Shown: positions 4,456-6,641 of the stretch, piece by piece
How the letters are laid out: every line of letters begins with the position of its first letter
Position numbering within the stretch: the stretch's first letter is position 1
NCBI GenBank assembly: GCA_944331945.1
Contig: CALVJC010000069.1
Coordinates: forward strand, 1 to 6,641
Reading direction: 5' to 3'
Length of the DNA: 6,641 nt
Source of the DNA: an uncultured Bacilli bacterium
GTDB lineage: Bacteria; Bacillota_I; Bacilli_A; RF39; UBA660
Position numbers and translations under genes: made by a program
Notes under the pieces: model-generated
Database searches by the model: none
The model's input: only the letters and a program-made list of their open reading frames with translations
Told to the model about the DNA's origin: nothing

Positions 4456-6641
4456 ATGTTTTCAAAATTTAGTGAGGAAGCCCAAAAAGCCCTAGTATTA
4501 GCGAAAAAGGAGATGCAATTATTAAAACACCCTTATGTTGGAAGTGAACATTTACTATTATCAATTTTATCCATGGATTATTTACCTCTAACCAAACGGC
4601 TTAATCAATATGGTATTACATATAAACAATTTAAAGAAGAATTAATCAAAATTGTTGGTATTGGCAAAGAAAGTAACGATTGGTTTTTATACACGCCTCT
4701 TTTAAAAAGAGTGATTGAAACTGCCATTTTGGATAGCAAAGAAAAAAAAGAAACGGAAGTAAGCGTAAACCAATTATTTTTATCCCTGCTAGATGAGGGA
4801 GAAGGAATAGCCATTCGCTTATTAATTGGTATGAACATTGATATCGATGAGCTTTATCAAGAATTTGCGAGCTCTCTAAAAGAAAAGAAAAAAGGAATGC
4901 ATAAAAAACTATTGATTGAAGAATTCTCTGTTAACTTAAATAAAAAAGTCGCTAGTAATGAAATGGATCCCGTCATTGGCCGAGAAGAAGAAATCAATCA
5001 TCTAATTGAAATTCTCTGTCGAAGAACGAAAAACAATCCTCTTCTTTTAGGAGAAGCTGGAGTAGGAAAAACGGCTATTGTCGAAGAACTCGCTCGTCGT
5101 ATTGTAGAAGACAATGTCCCTAAGCCCTTAAAAGGAAAAACCATCCTCTCTGTTCCTATGGCAAGCCTTGTAGCAGGAACCAAGTACCGTGGAGAATTTG
5201 AAGAACGGATTGGCAAAATCTTAAAAGAAATCGAAGAAAATGATGACTTTATTATCTTTATTGATGAAATTCACACCTTAGTAGGAGCGGGTGGTGCCGA
5301 AGGCGCTATAGATGCCTCAAACATTATGAAACCTGCTTTATCAAGAGGCAAAATTCATCTTATTGGTGCTACCACAGTTGTAGAGTATCATGAATTTATT
5401 GAAAAGGACAAAGCTTTAAATCGTCGTTTTCAAATTATCATGGTCGAAGAACCAGACAAGGAAAAAACCAAAGAAATCTTAAAAAAATTAAAGCCTCTGT
5501 ATGAAGCTTATCATTCCGTAGAAATTAGTGATGACATCCTAGACTTAATTGTAGATTTATCAAATACCTACATCTATGAGTACTTTCAGCCAGACAAGGC
5601 CATTGATATTTTAGATGAAGTATGCTCCAAAGCTTCTCTTTCTCAAGATAAAAAAGACATCAAATTACAAAAATTAAATCAAGAATTGCAAAAAACAACT
5701 GCAGATAAGAAAAATGCCATTATGGATCAGAATTTTGAACAAGCTTCCAAACTAAAACAAAAAGAACGAGAATTAGCGAGTGAAAAGAACCAACTAGAAT
5801 TGTCCTTAATGAAAAAGAAAAGGCCTCACAAGATTACCAAAGAAATGATTGCCGAAGTAATTTATCTAAAAACCAAAATACCAGTTTATGAAATTGTGGA
5901 AGGGAGCAAAAATGTTTTACTGAATCTAGAATCAGAATTAAAAAAAGAAATCATCGGTCAAGATGATATTATTCATGATCTCTGTAATCATACCAAAAAA
6001 GTGCAACTCGGTTTTCAAGAAAAGCCCAAAATTCATACGTTTCTTCTAAGTGGTCCAACAGGAGTAGGAAAAACATTACTCGTCAAAGAATTTGCTGCAA
6101 TCCTTTATGGAAAAGAAAATTTTATTCGTTTAGATATGAGTGAGTACAAAGAACCGCATTCTATTAGTAAGATCATTGGCTCCCCTCCAGGCTATGTAGG
6201 GTTTGATAATCATACAACGGTATTAGACCATATCAGAATGCACCCGCATTCGGTAGTCTTATTAGATGAAATAGAAAAAGCTTCCAAAGAAGTTTTAAAG
6301 CTCTTTTTACAAGTTATGGATGAAGGCTATTTAAAAGATTCCAAAGGAAGAAAAATCTGTTTTGACAATATTTTCTTATTTCTAACAACCAACTTAGGTA
6401 GCACCAAACAGGAAGTCGGTTTCACCGCTCAAACCGAAAAGACAAATGCAGAATTAGAAGAATTTTTAGGAACGGAATTTGTGAATCGTATTGGAAAAAC
6501 TTATCAATTTCAACCTCTAACCGAAGAAAGTATTAAAAAAATAATGAATCAGAAATTATCCCTTTTAATCAAAGCCTTTCGTAAAAAGAACATAGAAGTA
6601 AAGATTTCCCCAAAAATTGTGGAAAAAATGATTCAAAAAAC
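4456..6641 (+). CDS. clpC: ClpC-type AAA+ unfoldase, ATPase subunit of the Clp protease (3' end outside window)
   Basis: 728 residues are visible; B. subtilis ClpC has about 810, so the D2 small domain is missing. ClpC unfolds proteins and feeds them to ClpP in the cytosol. Order: Clp N-domain repeats (about 1-137); D1 with Walker A GEAGVGKT (199-206), pore loop KYRGEFEER (243-251), Walker B FIIFIDE (265-271), GATT sensor (304-307) and arginine finger NRRF (322-325); a short coiled UVR-like middle domain (about 402-450, NFEQASKLKQKE), which marks ClpC rather than ClpB; D2 with Walker A GPTGVGKT (533-540), GSPPGYVGF (575-583), Walker B VVLLDE (600-605), TTN sensor (644-646) and FVNRI (675-679). 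VGF (654-656) is the likely ClpP-docking loop. ATG 4456 is preferred because GGAGAG (4444-4449) is six bases before it; ATG 4450 touches the site. After GYVGF the usual EEGGxLTE pattern is replaced by DNHTTVLDH (584-592). No ctsR/mcsAB genes precede it here. Confidence 0.93.
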   Translation, partial: MFSKFSEEAQKALVLAKKEMQLLKHPYVGSEHLLLSILSMDYLPLTKRLNQYGITYKQFKEELIKIVGIGKESNDWFLYTPLLKRVIETAILDSKEKKETEVSVNQLFLSLLDEGEGIAIRLLIGMNIDIDELYQEFASSLKEKKKGMHKKLLIEEFSVNLNKKVASNEMDPVIGREEEINHLIEILCRRTKNNPLLLGEAGVGKTAIVEELARRIVEDNVPKPLKGKTILSVPMASLVAGTKYRGEFEERIGKILKEIEENDDFIIFIDEIHTLVGAGGAEGAIDASNIMKPALSRGKIHLIGATTVVEYHEFIEKDKALNRRFQIIMVEEPDKEKTKEILKKLKPLYEAYHSVEISDDILDLIVDLSNTYIYEYFQPDKAIDILDEVCSKASLSQDKKDIKLQKLNQELQKTTADKKNAIMDQNFEQASKLKQKERELASEKNQLELSLMKKKRPHKITKEMIAEVIYLKTKIPVYEIVEGSKNVLLNLESELKKEIIGQDDIIHDLCNHTKKVQLGFQEKPKIHTFLLSGPTGVGKTLLVKEFAAILYGKENFIRLDMSEYKEPHSISKIIGSPPGYVGFDNHTTVLDHIRMHPHSVVLLDEIEKASKEVLKLFLQVMDEGYLKDSKGRKICFDNIFLFLTTNLGSTKQEVGFTAQTEKTNAELEEFLGTEFVNRIGKTYQFQPLTEESIKKIMNQKLSLLIKAFRKKNIEVKISPKIVEKMIQK

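Noticed and set aside
4605..5216. Reverse-strand frames at 4605-4838 and 4998-5216
   Set aside because: They lie opposite conserved ClpC domains and are shadows.
1..6641. Retroelement template copy, reverse transcriptase, CRISPR array, tRNA or rRNA
   Set aside because: I saw no second copy of the 2600-2713 segment, no reverse transcriptase motif, no regularly spaced repeats and no tRNA or rRNA signature.

Overview
The window looks like a chromosomal piece of a low-GC Gram-positive bacterium. The evidence is AT-rich DNA, strong GGAG-type ribosome binding sites, sigma-A promoters of TTGNNN/TATAAT or extended TGnTAGAAT type, U-rich intrinsic terminators and a ClpC-type chaperone. Protein styles (a TasA-like secretion start fused to a 'GVRPVINL' C-type-lectin-like tail, an Rpn-type gene end) resemble uncultured gut Bacilli of the RF39 kind. 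That lineage guess is from memory and not proven here. TGA is not needed as a sense codon; tryptophan is read from TGG.

Layout, all on the + strand: (1) 1-291, the 3' end of a gene resembling the tail of Rpn/PD-(D/E)XK transposase-nuclease proteins, followed by a terminator with a 16-T run. (2) 292-661, a 370-base gap holding two intrinsic terminators, a promoter-like site, a possible short orphan transcript carrying a run of nine G, and the promoter of the next gene. (3) 662-2800, a 712-residue secreted or surface protein: TasA-like N-terminal module, four cysteine pairs, two copies of a GxGYxFDES repeat, and a lectin-like C-terminal domain. (4) 2949-4346, a DcuC/YfcC-type membrane transporter with its own consensus promoter and terminator. 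(5) 4456-6641, a ClpC-type AAA+ unfoldase cut by the window edge.

The genes appear to be independent transcription units rather than one operon: a promoter-like site precedes each of the three main genes, and terminators follow the first gene and the transporter. They have no obvious shared pathway.

The most interesting signal is the C-terminal end of the large surface protein (about 2600-2713). There GC rises to about 47% by hand count, codons become rich in NNC/NNT types, and aromatic, Gly and Ser residues sit between fixed lectin-fold anchors (YW ... ANVW ... TGNL ... GVRPVINL). This is what a diversity-generating retroelement variable region looks like. No reverse transcriptase or template repeat is in the window, so this remains a hypothesis to test against the rest of the genome.
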